Counted from the stretch's first letter, positions 24,147 to 32,597 are shown. The stretch: DNA of 64,000 bases from an uncultured Neglectibacter sp. (GCA_937958185.1 CALFFN010000021.1:62001-126000), one strand, 5' to 3'. Made by a program: numbers and translations. The notes: generated by a model from the letters alone, not told the origin.

Positions 24147-25394
24147 ATGGCAGAAATTGCAGTGATGGGGCACGGCGTAGTGGGTTCCGGCGTACTGGAG
24201 GTACTGACCGAGCATAAGGACAGCATTGCCCGCCGCGCCAAGGAGGAGATCCACGTCAAATATATTTTGGATCTGCGCGATTTCCCCGATTTGCCCTACC
24301 ATGATAAATTTATTAAGGATTTTACCACCATCTTGAACGACCCCGAGGTAAAAATCGTGGTGGAGACCATGGGCGGCTTACAATTTGCCTATCCCTATGT
24401 AAAAGCCTGCTTGGAGCACGGGAAAAGTGTGGTCACCTCCAATAAAGAGCTGGTGGCGGCAAAGGGAGCGGAGCTGCTCTCCATCGCCCAGAAAAATAAC
24501 CTGAATTTCCTGTTTGAAGCCAGCGTCGGCGGCGGCATTCCCATTATCCGCCCTATCAGCCAGTGCCTGGCGGCGAATGAGGTCAGCGAGATCGCGGGCA
24601 TTTTGAACGGGACCACCAATTTTATCCTGACAAAAATGATCCGGGACGGCATGGGCTTCGGGGAAGCCCTGCAGCTTGCCCAGCAGCTGGGCTATGCGGA
24701 GCGCGACCCCTCCGCCGATGTGGAGGGCGCGGACGCCTGCCGGAAAATCTGTATTCTGGCTTCTCTGGCATTTGGCACCCATGTGTACCCGGAAAGCGTC
24801 CACACCGAGGGGATCACGAAGATCACCCTTTCCGACGTGGGCTATGCCAGGGCCTGGGGCGGCGTCATTAAGCTCATCGGCGAAGTAAAGCTGCTGGAAA
24901 ACGGAAAAATACATATTATGGTAGCGCCCATGTTTGTCAGCAGTGAAAGCCAGCTCTCCAACGTGGACGATGTTTTTAACGGCATTCTGGTGCGGGGGGA
25001 CGCCACGGGAGACGTGGTGTTCTACGGCAAGGGCGCTGGCAAGCTGCCCACCGCCAGCGCCGTGGTGGCAGACGTGATCGACTGTGTAAAACACTTCAAA
25101 GCCAGAAAATATCTGTTCTGGGAGGACGCGAAGCCGGACTATGTCACTCCCTTTGAAGACGTTCCCCAGGACGTGTTCCTGCGGGTGCGGGGCGGGGGGG
25201 ATTCCGATTCCGTCTTCCATCAGGCGGAAACCGTGTTCCCCAGCCTTGTGCGCCTGATCCGTAAGGACGAAGAACCCGGCGAGATCGGTTTCACTGTGTC
25301 CGGCATGACCCCCCGGGAGCTGGAAGAGCCCCTGCGCAGGCTGGAACAGCTGGGCGTAACGGTGGAGAACCGCATCAAGCTGTCCGATTATTGA
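24147..25394 (+). CDS. hom: Homoserine dehydrogenase
   Basis: A 415-residue NAD(P)-dependent enzyme reducing aspartate semialdehyde to homoserine. The N-terminal Rossmann loop is GHGVVGSG, the catalytic core has SNKELVA and the substrate segment GILNGTTNFIL, and an ACT domain occupies the C-terminal ~75 residues, suggesting threonine feedback. The ATG at 24147 follows AGGAAAGGAAAG. It is followed 32 nt later by thrB. Confidence 0.96.
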   Translation: MAEIAVMGHGVVGSGVLEVLTEHKDSIARRAKEEIHVKYILDLRDFPDLPYHDKFIKDFTTILNDPEVKIVVETMGGLQFAYPYVKACLEHGKSVVTSNKELVAAKGAELLSIAQKNNLNFLFEASVGGGIPIIRPISQCLAANEVSEIAGILNGTTNFILTKMIRDGMGFGEALQLAQQLGYAERDPSADVEGADACRKICILASLAFGTHVYPESVHTEGITKITLSDVGYARAWGGVIKLIGEVKLLENGKIHIMVAPMFVSSESQLSNVDDVFNGILVRGDATGDVVFYGKGAGKLPTASAVVADVIDCVKHFKARKYLFWEDAKPDYVTPFEDVPQDVFLRVRGGGDSDSVFHQAETVFPSLVRLIRKDEEPGEIGFTVSGMTPRELEEPLRRLEQLGVTVENRIKLSDY

Positions 25395-25426
25395 GAAGAA
25401 TTTAGCTGAAAGGAAGGCGCCGTCCT

Positions 25427-26323
25427 ATGATTCGCATTGACGTTCCCGCCACCAGCGCCAATCTTGGCTCCGGCTTTGATTCGCTGGGCATTGCCCTCAC
25501 CATGAAAAACCGGGTGTGGATGGAGGAATCGGATTCTCTGGAGATCACCTGCGTCGACGACGTAAAGGTCCCCACAGACAGCAGCAACCTGATTTTCTGG
25601 GCGGCAAGCCATCTTTACGAAATTTGCGGTAAAAAGCTGCCGGGGCTGAAGATCGTGCAGGAAAACAACATTCCGCTGGCGCGGGGGCTGGGCAGCAGCT
25701 CCGCCTGTATCGTCGCCGGGATTTTGGGCGCGAACCGCTTTATGGGCAACCCCCTTTCCCAGCAGGATTTGATCCATCTTGCGGCAAAAATTGAAGGGCA
25801 CCCGGACAATACCAGCCCGGCGCTTTCCGGGGGTCTGGTCGCCTCCGCCATGGAGGGGGAGCGGGTGTACAGCGTCAGCGTGCCTGTCAGCGATAAGATA
25901 CGCTTTGCCGTGATGATCCCGCCCTTTGAGCTGAAAACAGAGCAGGCGAGAGCCGCCCTGCCGAAAGAGTATTCCAGGGAAGACGCGGTGTACAATCTGT
26001 CCCGTTCCGGGCTGATGACGGCGTCCCTCTTCTCAGGGGAGCTGCATAATCTGAGAGTGGCGGTACAGGACAGGATACACCAGCCCTACCGCTCCGGCTT
26101 GATCGAAAATTACGACAATGTGTTCCGCATGAGCTATGAGCTGGGGTCCCTCGGCACCTATGTCAGCGGTGCGGGACCCACCATCATTGCCATGGTGGAA
26201 ACCGACCATTCCGAAGAATTTGTAAAAAACTGTGTCGCCCATCTGGAAGAAAAGGGCATTGCCGACTGGCGGGTGGAGCTTCTGAGCGCCGACCCCCACG
26301 GCGCGCAGATCGTGATAGAATAG
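25427..26323 (+). CDS. thrB: Homoserine kinase
   Basis: A 298-residue GHMP kinase that phosphorylates homoserine before threonine synthase. The phosphate loop LARGLGSSSA and the N-terminal VPATSANLGSGFD motif are both intact, and the C-terminal GAGPT segment is the third GHMP motif. The start ATG at 25427 follows AAAGGAAGG. No threonine synthase gene is in the window, so the pathway is split. Confidence 0.95.
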   Translation: MIRIDVPATSANLGSGFDSLGIALTMKNRVWMEESDSLEITCVDDVKVPTDSSNLIFWAASHLYEICGKKLPGLKIVQENNIPLARGLGSSSACIVAGILGANRFMGNPLSQQDLIHLAAKIEGHPDNTSPALSGGLVASAMEGERVYSVSVPVSDKIRFAVMIPPFELKTEQARAALPKEYSREDAVYNLSRSGLMTASLFSGELHNLRVAVQDRIHQPYRSGLIENYDNVFRMSYELGSLGTYVSGAGPTIIAMVETDHSEEFVKNCVAHLEEKGIADWRVELLSADPHGAQIVIE

Positions 26324-26337
26324 CGCGGGGAACAGGC

Positions 26338-26886
26338 ATGAGGACTGTAGAGCTTTTCATTGCCGCCAGCGTGGACGGCTTCATCGCGGATCCCTCCGGC
26401 GGTGTGGGCTGGCTGGAGGGGCAGGGGGAGGAAGCGGCGGAAAGCGACAGCTATTCCCGCTTTATCCAGAATGTGGACACCGTAGTGATGGGGTGGAATA
26501 CCTATCGGCAGATCGTCACGAAGCTGTCTCCCGGCGCCTGGGTGTACCACGGTCTCACCACCTATGTCATCACGCATAGAACCCTTCCCAATGTAGAAGA
26601 GGAAAAAATATTTTTTACACCCCAAAGCCCCTGCGATTTGATCCGCAGCCTGCGGCAGGAGCCGGGGAAGACCGTCTGGGTCTGCGGCGGCGCGTCTATC
26701 GTGCAGCAGCTTGTCCGGGCGGACCTGATCGACCGTTACTACCTCACCGTGATCCCCACCCTGCTGGGAAGCGGCATCCGGCTGTTTGAAAACGGCGGCG
26801 CGGAGAAAAAGCTGCGCCTTGTGGAGACCTGCCAATGCGACGGCATGCTGGATATCCTGTATGAGCGCAGAAAAGCAGGGTGCTGA
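26338..26886 (+). CDS. Dihydrofolate reductase/RibD C-terminal domain protein
   Basis: A 182-residue protein with the reductase fold: N-terminal ELFIAASVDGFIAD, NADPH-related VMGWNTYRQI, and the C-terminal GGASIVQQLVRADLID segment typical of the YwjB/RibD-C group. These proteins resemble dihydrofolate reductase but their substrates are mostly unknown. It starts 14 nt after thrB and so appears co-transcribed with amino acid genes without obvious functional link. Confidence 0.85.
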   Translation: MRTVELFIAASVDGFIADPSGGVGWLEGQGEEAAESDSYSRFIQNVDTVVMGWNTYRQIVTKLSPGAWVYHGLTTYVITHRTLPNVEEEKIFFTPQSPCDLIRSLRQEPGKTVWVCGGASIVQQLVRADLIDRYYLTVIPTLLGSGIRLFENGGAEKKLRLVETCQCDGMLDILYERRKAGC

Positions 26887-26962
26887 TAATTTTTTGCTTT
26901 CCTGTTTTCCGGGGTGTGATCCGGGAAATTGAGATAGATTGCTTGGAAGGAGCAGATAACAT

Positions 26963-28174
26963 ATGGCACTGATCGTGCAGAAGTTCGGCGGCACCTCCGT
27001 GAGGGACGCCGAGCGCATCAACAATGTGGCGGATATCGTCACCACCGCCTACCGGCAGGACAACGACGTGGTGGTCGTGGTCTCCGCCCAGGGCGATACC
27101 ACCGACGACCTCATCGCAAAAGCGGAGGAGATCAATGACCGTGCGTCCAAGCGGGAAATGGATATGCTGCTGTCCGCGGGTGAGCAGATTTCCGCCGCTC
27201 TGCTGGCTATGGCAATCGAGAAGATGGGGTATCCCGTGGTTTCTCTGCTGGGCTGGCAGGCGGGCTTTGACACCTCCTCAGATTACGGCAACGCCCGTAT
27301 CAAAAAGGTGGACGCTTCCCGTATCCGCAAGGAGCTTGACAAGCGGCGCATCGTGGTGGTCACGGGCTTTCAGGGCGTGAACCGCTATGGCGATATGACC
27401 ACCCTGGGCAGGGGCGGTTCGGACACCAGCGCCGTGGCGATCGCTGCCACCATGCACGCGGACCTGTGCCAGATCTATACCGATGTGGACGGCGTCTACA
27501 CCGCCGACCCCCGGAAGATTCCCGGCGCGGTGAAGCTTTCCAGCATTTCCTACGATGAAATGCTGGAGCTGGCGACTTTGGGCGCGCAGGTGCTGCATAA
27601 CCGTTCCGTAGAAATGGCAAAAAAATACAACATTGAATTAGAGGTGCTTTCCAGCCTGACGCGGGAAAAGGGCACCATTGTAAAGGAGACGAGCAACGTG
27701 GAGAAAATGCTTATCAGCGGTGTGGCAAAGGACGACAATATCGCCAGAATTTCAATTATCGGTGTACCGGACAGACCCGGGCTTGCGTTTAAGATTTTTT
27801 CCAAGCTTGCTTCCAAGGGGATCAACGTGGACATCATTTTGCAGTCCATCGGCAGAAACGGCACCAAGGATATCAGCTTTACCGTGGAGAAGAATAAGAT
27901 GGAGGAGACCATTGAGCTGCTGAAGTCCTACGAGGAAACATGGGGCGCTTCGGGCATCGTGTCGGACGATAATGTGTCCAAGGTCTCCATCGTGGGCGCC
28001 GGCATGGAAACGCACCCCGGCGTGGCGGCAGAAATGTTTGAAGCGCTGTTCAGCCGCAATGTGAATATTCAGATGATCTCCACCAGCGAGATCAAAATTT
28101 CCGTCCTGATCAATAAGGCGGACGGCGAGCGCGCCGTGGAAGCGATCCACGATAAATTCTTTGAAGCTCGCTAG
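26963..28174 (+). CDS. lysC: Aspartate kinase
   Basis: A 403-residue enzyme for the first step of the aspartate family pathway. The N-terminal KFGGTSV motif and the GRGGSDTSA segment define the kinase domain, and two ACT domains (from about residues 265 and 345) form the allosteric part. The ATG at 26963 follows GGAAGGAG. An in-frame ATG at Met249 (27707) is placed like the internal start of the Bacillus LysC beta subunit. The stop codon lies in the first of three 19-bp tandem repeats. Confidence 0.95.
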   Translation: MALIVQKFGGTSVRDAERINNVADIVTTAYRQDNDVVVVVSAQGDTTDDLIAKAEEINDRASKREMDMLLSAGEQISAALLAMAIEKMGYPVVSLLGWQAGFDTSSDYGNARIKKVDASRIRKELDKRRIVVVTGFQGVNRYGDMTTLGRGGSDTSAVAIAATMHADLCQIYTDVDGVYTADPRKIPGAVKLSSISYDEMLELATLGAQVLHNRSVEMAKKYNIELEVLSSLTREKGTIVKETSNVEKMLISGVAKDDNIARISIIGVPDRPGLAFKIFSKLASKGINVDIILQSIGRNGTKDISFTVEKNKMEETIELLKSYEETWGASGIVSDDNVSKVSIVGAGMETHPGVAAEMFEALFSRNVNIQMISTSEIKISVLINKADGERAVEAIHDKFFEAR

Positions 28175-28222
28175 AGCTTCGTATGCTCGCTAGAGCTTCG
28201 TATGCTTGCTGGAGCTTTGAGT
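28166..28222 (+). repeat. Three 19-bp tandem repeats at the lysC 3' end
   Basis: Units at 28166-28184 and 28185-28203 are identical (GCTCGCTAGAGCTTCGTAT); the third (28204-28222) is degenerate. The lysC stop TAG (28172-28174) is inside the first unit. Confidence 0.9.
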
Positions 28223-28339
28223 GCCGGCGCAGCGTTCATTATAAAAAATTTGTCAACCTGAAAAATCTGTCAGATTTTCCAGCGTGCAAAAAGCGGCTAA
28301 ATCACCCTTTGGCGGTCAAACTAAGCTGGGGGTGATTTT

Positions 28340-28546
28340 TTGTTTCCTTATTATTGGGGCGGGCTGCCCATCGGCACGCCGAACAGTATGCCCATGGGAA
28401 TGCTGCCGTTTTTGGACTGGAACGCGGACAAGGACTTCCGGGAACTGCCGGAAGAGGTGAGGGAAGCGCTGGAGTATCATCAGGACGAGATACACAGCGC
28501 TTCCGACCTGCACCATCTTGTCGATGAGCTGAAGCTCAAAAGCTAA
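28340..28546 (+). CDS. Small acidic hypothetical protein
   Basis: A 68-residue soluble product with an aromatic/Pro/Met-rich N-terminus (FPYYWGG) and an acidic helical C-terminus. The start is TTG at 28340, supported by a strong GGGGGTGA site 7 nt upstream. It ends in a clear terminator. No family recognised; small size makes the call tentative. Confidence 0.55.
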   Translation: MFPYYWGGLPIGTPNSMPMGMLPFLDWNADKDFRELPEEVREALEYHQDEIHSASDLHHLVDELKLKS

Positions 28547-28548
28547 AA

Positions 28549-28586
28549 ACAAGGGACATTTCTTCCTCCGAGGAAATGTCCCTTGT
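28549..28586. terminator. Bidirectional terminator
   Basis: ACAAGGGACATTTC (28549-28562) pairs perfectly with GAAATGTCCCTTGT (28573-28586), between convergent genes. A T-rich run follows on the plus strand after 28590 and AAAA/TTTT on the other side. Confidence 0.85.
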
Positions 28587-28590
28587 CCCG

Positions 28591-29073
28591 TTATTTTTTC
28601 AGTTCGTTCCGATACCAAATATCTATTTCCTCCGGCTGGGGCGCTTCAAATAAGCTGCTGCATTTTTCCGTAAGCCTTTCGTCAACATAGTAGGAGCCGG
28701 CGGCGCCGGAGGCGTTCCGCTTGGCGATGTTGCGCCGCCACATTTCTTCCGAGACCTCCACATAGTGCCATTCCACGGGAATGCCTTTTTCTTGGAAAAA
28801 TTTATTTGCCGCAAGCCGGCTTTCCCTTGTCCAAAAGCCCCATTCCAGAATGACTGAAATGCCCAGCTCCGCAAGCTGTACCGCCATCTGGTACAGATAA
28901 GCCTGGGCTTTTTGGGTCACCCGTTCATGGCTGTCGCCCAGCTGTTCGTCAAATATGGCGAGGGTCAGGTCGTCGCAGGAGAGGATCGGGGCGCGCGTTT
29001 CCTCGCTGAGTTTTTTCGCATAGGTGCTTTTCCCGCAGCAAAGCTTGCCGCAGATACAGTAGACTTTTGCCAT
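28591..29073 (-). CDS. Small P-loop kinase (AAA_33/zeta toxin-like ATPase)
   Basis: A 160-residue protein with a P-loop near the N-terminus (GKLCCGKST) and an Asp-Asp pair after strand 2, the layout of small nucleotide, chloramphenicol or zeta-type kinases. The substrate is unknown. There is no antitoxin gene beside it, so a toxin role is not supported. It begins 6 nt after the patatin gene and shares its transcript. Confidence 0.78.
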   Translation of the reverse strand: MAKVYCICGKLCCGKSTYAKKLSEETRAPILSCDDLTLAIFDEQLGDSHERVTQKAQAYLYQMAVQLAELGISVILEWGFWTRESRLAANKFFQEKGIPVEWHYVEVSEEMWRRNIAKRNASGAAGSYYVDERLTEKCSSLFEAPQPEEIDIWYRNELKK

Positions 29074-29079
29074 ATTGCC

Positions 29080-29937
29080 TTATTCTTCCTCCCAATAGGC
29101 GGCAAACGCTTCCTGAAGCTTGCGGAAGGTCTCCGCACCCTCGTCATACAGCGCCTGCAGCTTTTCCAAATCCTTTTCCGTCCGGGAAACCGTCACCGGC
29201 TTGGGCGGGCGGATCACAAATACTCTTTTCTCCGCCTCCAGCCGGTCCAGCTCGATCAGCTCTTTGTTGTAGCGCCGGGGCGTATTCAAAATAGACCGCA
29301 CCAGCTCCGGGTACTTCCGATAATGGTGGGCGTACAGCTTTGCGGCGGTATGGGGGACGGGCTGCTTTTGATAGCCGTGCTCTCTGGTGGTGACCACCAG
29401 GATTTTTTCATATCCCTCGTCTATCGCCTTTTGATAGGGAATGGAAACGGAGACCCCGCCGTCCAGGCAAGGCGTGCCCTCCACCAGCACCATGGGCGCA
29501 AGCAGCGGCAGGCTGGCGCTGGCACGGATAGCGGGGTAGATGTCCTCGCAGCGGCTCTTTTCATAGTACATGGGGGCGCCTGTCAGGCAGCTGGTCGCCA
29601 CGGCGGTGTACTCCATCGGGGAGCTGTGAAAGGCTTCCCGATCCAGCGGCACCAGGGTGTCGCAGACCTCGCCAAACAAAAAGTCAAAATTGAAAATGCT
29701 CCTGTGCAGCAGCAGGTTCCGCAGCCCCAGGTAGCGCTTATCGTTCACATAGTCCAAATTCACCTTTGCCGTCCTGCCCGGCTGACCCGACACGATATTT
29801 ACGCCTGTCAGCGCTCCGGCGGACACGCCAAACAGCCCGTCGGCAGTGAACCCTTCCTTCATGAAAATATCCATTGCTCCGGCGGAAAACATACAGCGCA
29901 GGGAGCCGCCTTCCAGCACGATCGCTCTTTTTTTCAC
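29080..29937 (-). CDS. Patatin-like phospholipase
   Basis: A 285-residue lipid acyl hydrolase. The oxyanion loop LEGGSLR is near the N-terminus, the nucleophile Ser is in GVSAG, and the catalytic Asp is in DGGVS, so the Ser-Asp dyad is complete. There is no signal peptide, as in the RssA/YjjU group of cytoplasmic enzymes. The start is GTG at 29937 with AGGAGG 8 nt upstream. It is driven by a promoter back to back with that of trmB. Confidence 0.9.
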   Translation of the reverse strand: MKKRAIVLEGGSLRCMFSAGAMDIFMKEGFTADGLFGVSAGALTGVNIVSGQPGRTAKVNLDYVNDKRYLGLRNLLLHRSIFNFDFLFGEVCDTLVPLDREAFHSSPMEYTAVATSCLTGAPMYYEKSRCEDIYPAIRASASLPLLAPMVLVEGTPCLDGGVSVSIPYQKAIDEGYEKILVVTTREHGYQKQPVPHTAAKLYAHHYRKYPELVRSILNTPRRYNKELIELDRLEAEKRVFVIRPPKPVTVSRTEKDLEKLQALYDEGAETFRKLQEAFAAYWEEE

Positions 29938-29976
29938 GGAAAAACCTCCTGAAAACAGAAAACTGACTACACGTTT

Positions 29977-30005
29977 ATTTTACAGGAAAATCCCATCTTT
30001 CGCAA
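29977..30005 (-). promoter_or_regulatory. Promoter of the patatin-kinase operon
   Basis: On the minus strand TTGCGA (30005-30000), 17 bp, TAAAAT (29982-29977), about 40 bp before the GTG start. Confidence 0.65.
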
Positions 30006-30008
30006 GTC

Positions 30009-30037
30009 TTGATTTCACGGGAAAAAGCTGATAAAAT
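30009..30037 (+). promoter_or_regulatory. Promoter of trmB
   Basis: TTGATT (30009-30014), 17 bp, TAAAAT (30032-30037) with extended -10 TGA. Its -35 box is only 3 bp from the -35 of the divergent patatin promoter. Confidence 0.7.
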
Positions 30038-30072
30038 AGCTTCATTCCGTTTGAAAAGCAGGGGAGAAGCAT

Positions 30073-30723
30073 ATGAGAATGCGAAAAAAGGCGTGGGCAA
30101 AGCCGGAGCTTTCTGCCTGCCCTTATTACATTGCCGACCCGAAAGCGCTTCGAGGGCATTGGCAGGAACAGTTTGGCGCCCACCGCCCGATCCACCTTGA
30201 CCTGGGCTGCGGCAAATGCGTCTTTTTGGCGGAGCTTGCCGCGGGGCAGCGGGAAGTAAATTTCGTGGGGATCGACCTGAGCTACGATATCCTCGGGGTG
30301 GGGCGCAGGAATATCCAGTCCGCTTTCGGCGAGGAGGAGCCGGACAACGTCCTGCTATGCTATTACAATATTGAGCGGCTGCCGGAGCTTTTCGCGCCGG
30401 AGGACAGGGTAGAGCGGCTTTATATCAATTTCTGCAACCCCTGGCCCTCAGCCGGGCACCAGAAGCGCCGCCTGACCCATACCCGCCAGCTGGAAGCCTA
30501 CAAGACCCTGCTCAGCGACACCGGGGAGATCTGGTTCAAAACCGACAACGACGACCTGTACCTTGCCACAAAGCGGTATTTTGCCGAAGCGGGCTTCATC
30601 ATTTTTTTCGACACGCAGGACCTTCACGCCGAACAGGACGCGGAAAATATCCTGACCGAGCACGAGATCATGTTTTCCAATCAGGGGATCAAAACAAAAG
30701 CCCTTCGGGCAAGGAAAGCATGA
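30073..30723 (+). CDS. trmB: tRNA (guanine-N7-)-methyltransferase
   Basis: A 216-residue SAM-dependent enzyme methylating G46 of tRNA. The SAM loop LDLGCGKC, the VGIDLS strand and the diagnostic INFCNPWPSAGHQKRRL segment (NFPDPWPK-type with NPWPS here) identify it. The ATG at 30073 follows GGGGAGAAG. It is monocistronic, ending in a hairpin at 30743. Confidence 0.95.
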   Translation: MRMRKKAWAKPELSACPYYIADPKALRGHWQEQFGAHRPIHLDLGCGKCVFLAELAAGQREVNFVGIDLSYDILGVGRRNIQSAFGEEEPDNVLLCYYNIERLPELFAPEDRVERLYINFCNPWPSAGHQKRRLTHTRQLEAYKTLLSDTGEIWFKTDNDDLYLATKRYFAEAGFIIFFDTQDLHAEQDAENILTEHEIMFSNQGIKTKALRARKA

Positions 30724-30742
30724 TATGAAAAGCACAAATAGC

Positions 30743-30775
30743 AAAAAAGCAGCGGGACAAAGCCGCTGCTTTTTT
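30743..30775. terminator. Terminator of trmB
   Basis: AAAAAAGCAGCGG (30743-30755) pairs with CCGCTGCTTTTTT (30763-30775). The A and T tracts serve the convergent small gene as well. Confidence 0.9.
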
Positions 30776-30790
30776 ATACGGTTCCTTATA

Positions 30791-31018
30791 TTACAGCTTA
30801 AAATCTTCCTCGTCGTACGCGCCCCGCAGAGGCGGCGCTGTCTGGGGCTCCCGCCGCAGGGGGTCGTACTCATACTTTTTGCATTTGCCGTTTTTCAGCG
30901 CCAGGCGCAGCGTGCAGATTGGCGGTTCCCCGCTTTTCCCGCCATTGTGCAGGCAGTATTCGCAGCTCAGGGCCACATTGCTTCCGAACAGCTTTTTCCG
31001 TTTTTTCTTTCCAAACAT
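30791..31018 (-). CDS. Small basic Cys-containing protein, unknown function
   Basis: A 75-residue product with a Lys-rich N-terminus (GKKKRKKLF) and four Cys in a C-x2-C ... C ... C arrangement (CEYC, PICT, GKCKK) that could bind a metal ion. The ATG at 31018 follows AGGAGA. The in-frame ATG at 31066 lies inside a heptad array and was rejected. Transcription starts from a promoter with the array in the leader. Confidence 0.65.
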   Translation of the reverse strand: MFGKKKRKKLFGSNVALSCEYCLHNGGKSGEPPICTLRLALKNGKCKKYEYDPLRREPQTAPPLRGAYDEEDFKL

Positions 31019-31049
31019 ATGCTCTCCTGAAAATATCCATGAATATATT

Positions 31050-31084
31050 TTCTCAGCGTCCAGCATCTAGCATCTAGCATCCAG
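31050..31084 (-). repeat. Degenerate heptanucleotide array C
   Basis: Read on the minus strand: CTGGATG, CTAGATG, CTAGATG, CTGGACG, CTGAGAA. As in arrays B and D it begins at the -10 region of a promoter and lies in the predicted 5' leader. Confidence 0.8.
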
Positions 31085-31111
31085 TATAGCATACCTTTGC
31101 TTTCACCGCAA
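31083..31111 (-). promoter_or_regulatory. Promoter of the small Cys-containing protein
   Basis: On the minus strand TTGCGG (31111-31106), 17 bp, TATACT (31088-31083) with extended -10 TGC. Confidence 0.65.
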
Positions 31112-31116
31112 TCAAA

Positions 31117-32274
31117 TCATTCGATTTTTTCTTCCTTGGTGGAGATCACTAAAAATGCCATGCACATCAAAAGCAGCGAAAGTCCTCCTGCAGCCGTGCC
31201 GGAAAGGGCGGCGATATTCTGCACGGCTCCCGCAGGGGCGAGAGCTGTCACCGGGTCGCTGGGCAGCAGCCTAATGAGCAGCAGATAGCACCCTGCCGCA
31301 GCGATCCCGTGGAGAAAGCGGAAAACGTAAAAAATCCACTTTTTTGCGGGGAATTTCCCGAATACGGAAAACACCTGTAAATGCACGCAGAACCCTCCGA
31401 ACGCCAGCCCAAAGGCAAAGAACGGCGGGCTGACCCGCAGCTTTGACGCCGCTCCAACGCCCTCTGTCACCTCCAGCAGGAAGGATACCAGCGCCGAGGA
31501 TTCCATGGGCGTAAAAAGCCCGGAAGAAGCCAGCAGGCGGCTGCAAAACTGAAATGCCCCGCAGCAGTGCAGCAGGGCGCTGATCCCGGCGAACAGCACG
31601 ATACACCCGCACATTTTCATCACGGAGGAAGAAGCGTCGGCAGCGGAGCGGATCAGCGCGTCTCCCTGCGGCTTTTCAGGCATACCATTCTCTTTCGGCG
31701 GGACGGGGGAAAACAGCCCGGAGAAAAGGCCCAGCAGAACGCCGGAAGCTGTCACCGAGAAGAACAGCAGCCAGCCCACACGGAAGCTGCCCAGCACCGC
31801 CCCTCCCAGAAAGGTCACTACAAAAGCAATGCCGGGGTTTACGCAGAACAGCATCATTCTGCCCGCCTGCTCTTTTGTGATCTTCCCCTGCCGAAGCAGC
31901 AGCTCCGCGCCCTTTGCGCCAGCGGGATATCCTCCGACAAAGCTCATGAAAATAGGCACGGCGCAGGCAGCGGGCAGGCGGAACACATATCGGGTGAGAA
32001 AGCCCAGCCGGTTCCCCAGAATATCGCCTGCCCCGGAATACATGGCAAAGCTGGTCAGCGCCAGAAAGGGGAAAAGGGAGGGCGCCAGCACGGTGAGACA
32101 GTACAAAATACTGTTTTTGACGCTGCTCTGCACCTCCTTTGGAAACGCCAGCAGCGCCCATGCGGCGCAGAGGAACAGAAGGACGGCGGCCCCGGTAAAA
32201 TTGTCCCTCAATCGCCGGGCTTTCCATCGTCCTATGGCAGATTTGATTTGTCCTGAGTTCCATTTCATAAGCAT
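31117..32274 (-). CDS. ylbJ: YlbJ-like sporulation integral membrane protein
   Basis: A 385-residue protein with about eight membrane segments. The segments FVGGYPAGAKGAELL and MMLFCVNPGIAFVV match the nucleoside-recognition-type domain of YlbJ. In Bacillus ylbJ is transcribed by sigma-E and needed for heat-resistant spores. The ATG at 32274 has AAAGG upstream; the longer frame runs into the divergent yqfC gene and was rejected. It faces away from yqfC-yqfD, two other sigma-E genes. Confidence 0.85.
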   Translation of the reverse strand: MLMKWNSGQIKSAIGRWKARRLRDNFTGAAVLLFLCAAWALLAFPKEVQSSVKNSILYCLTVLAPSLFPFLALTSFAMYSGAGDILGNRLGFLTRYVFRLPAACAVPIFMSFVGGYPAGAKGAELLLRQGKITKEQAGRMMLFCVNPGIAFVVTFLGGAVLGSFRVGWLLFFSVTASGVLLGLFSGLFSPVPPKENGMPEKPQGDALIRSAADASSSVMKMCGCIVLFAGISALLHCCGAFQFCSRLLASSGLFTPMESSALVSFLLEVTEGVGAASKLRVSPPFFAFGLAFGGFCVHLQVFSVFGKFPAKKWIFYVFRFLHGIAAAGCYLLLIRLLPSDPVTALAPAGAVQNIAALSGTAAGGLSLLLMCMAFLVISTKEEKIE

Positions 32275-32293
32275 GACCGACCTTTCCATACAG

Positions 32294-32320
32294 GAATATG
32301 AAGCTGCCCGGTGATACATT
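32294..32320 (+). promoter_or_regulatory. Possible sigma-E promoter of yqfC-yqfD
   Basis: GAATATG (32294-32300) and GATACATT (32313-32320) resemble the sigma-E boxes ATA and CATACAnT with usual spacing, 36 bp before yqfC. Based on a motif match and the sporulation role of the genes. Confidence 0.4.
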
Positions 32321-32355
32321 CGGGCGGCAGAACATAAACTTTTCGAAAAGGGGGA

Positions 32356-32586
32356 ATGGCAGTGGAACAGCGGGGAGCAGGAAATTCCGTCATCGAGCTG
32401 ACAGGGAACAGGTGCGCCGTCATAGACGGCTGCGACGGCATCGTGGATTACAACGACGAACGGGTGATCCTCCGCACCGGCAGGCTGACGGTGCATTTTT
32501 CGGGAAGAAACCTGAAGCTGAAGCGGCTGACAGAAAATTCGGCAGTGGTAGAGGGCTTTATCAGCAGCCTGGAATACACCTATTGA
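32356..32586 (+). CDS. yqfC: Sporulation protein YqfC (YabP/YqfC family)
   Basis: A 76-residue protein of the YabP/YqfC family. The conserved pattern NSVIELTGNRCAVIDGC followed by LTVHFSGRNLKLKRL is clear. It precedes yqfD by 11 nt, the order seen in most spore-forming Firmicutes. The exact molecular role is unknown; in Bacillus it is expressed in the mother cell. The ATG at 32356 follows AAAAGGGGG. Confidence 0.9.
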   Translation: MAVEQRGAGNSVIELTGNRCAVIDGCDGIVDYNDERVILRTGRLTVHFSGRNLKLKRLTENSAVVEGFISSLEYTY

Positions 32587-32597
32587 GGAGGGCGCAC

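Noticed and set aside
28591..29937. Zeta-toxin type toxin-antitoxin pair
   Set aside because: The kinase has a zeta-like P-loop, but its operon partner is a patatin hydrolase and no small antitoxin gene is present.
32275..32496. Longer N-terminus for the YlbJ-like protein
   Set aside because: The extension runs antisense through yqfC and lacks a ribosome site.
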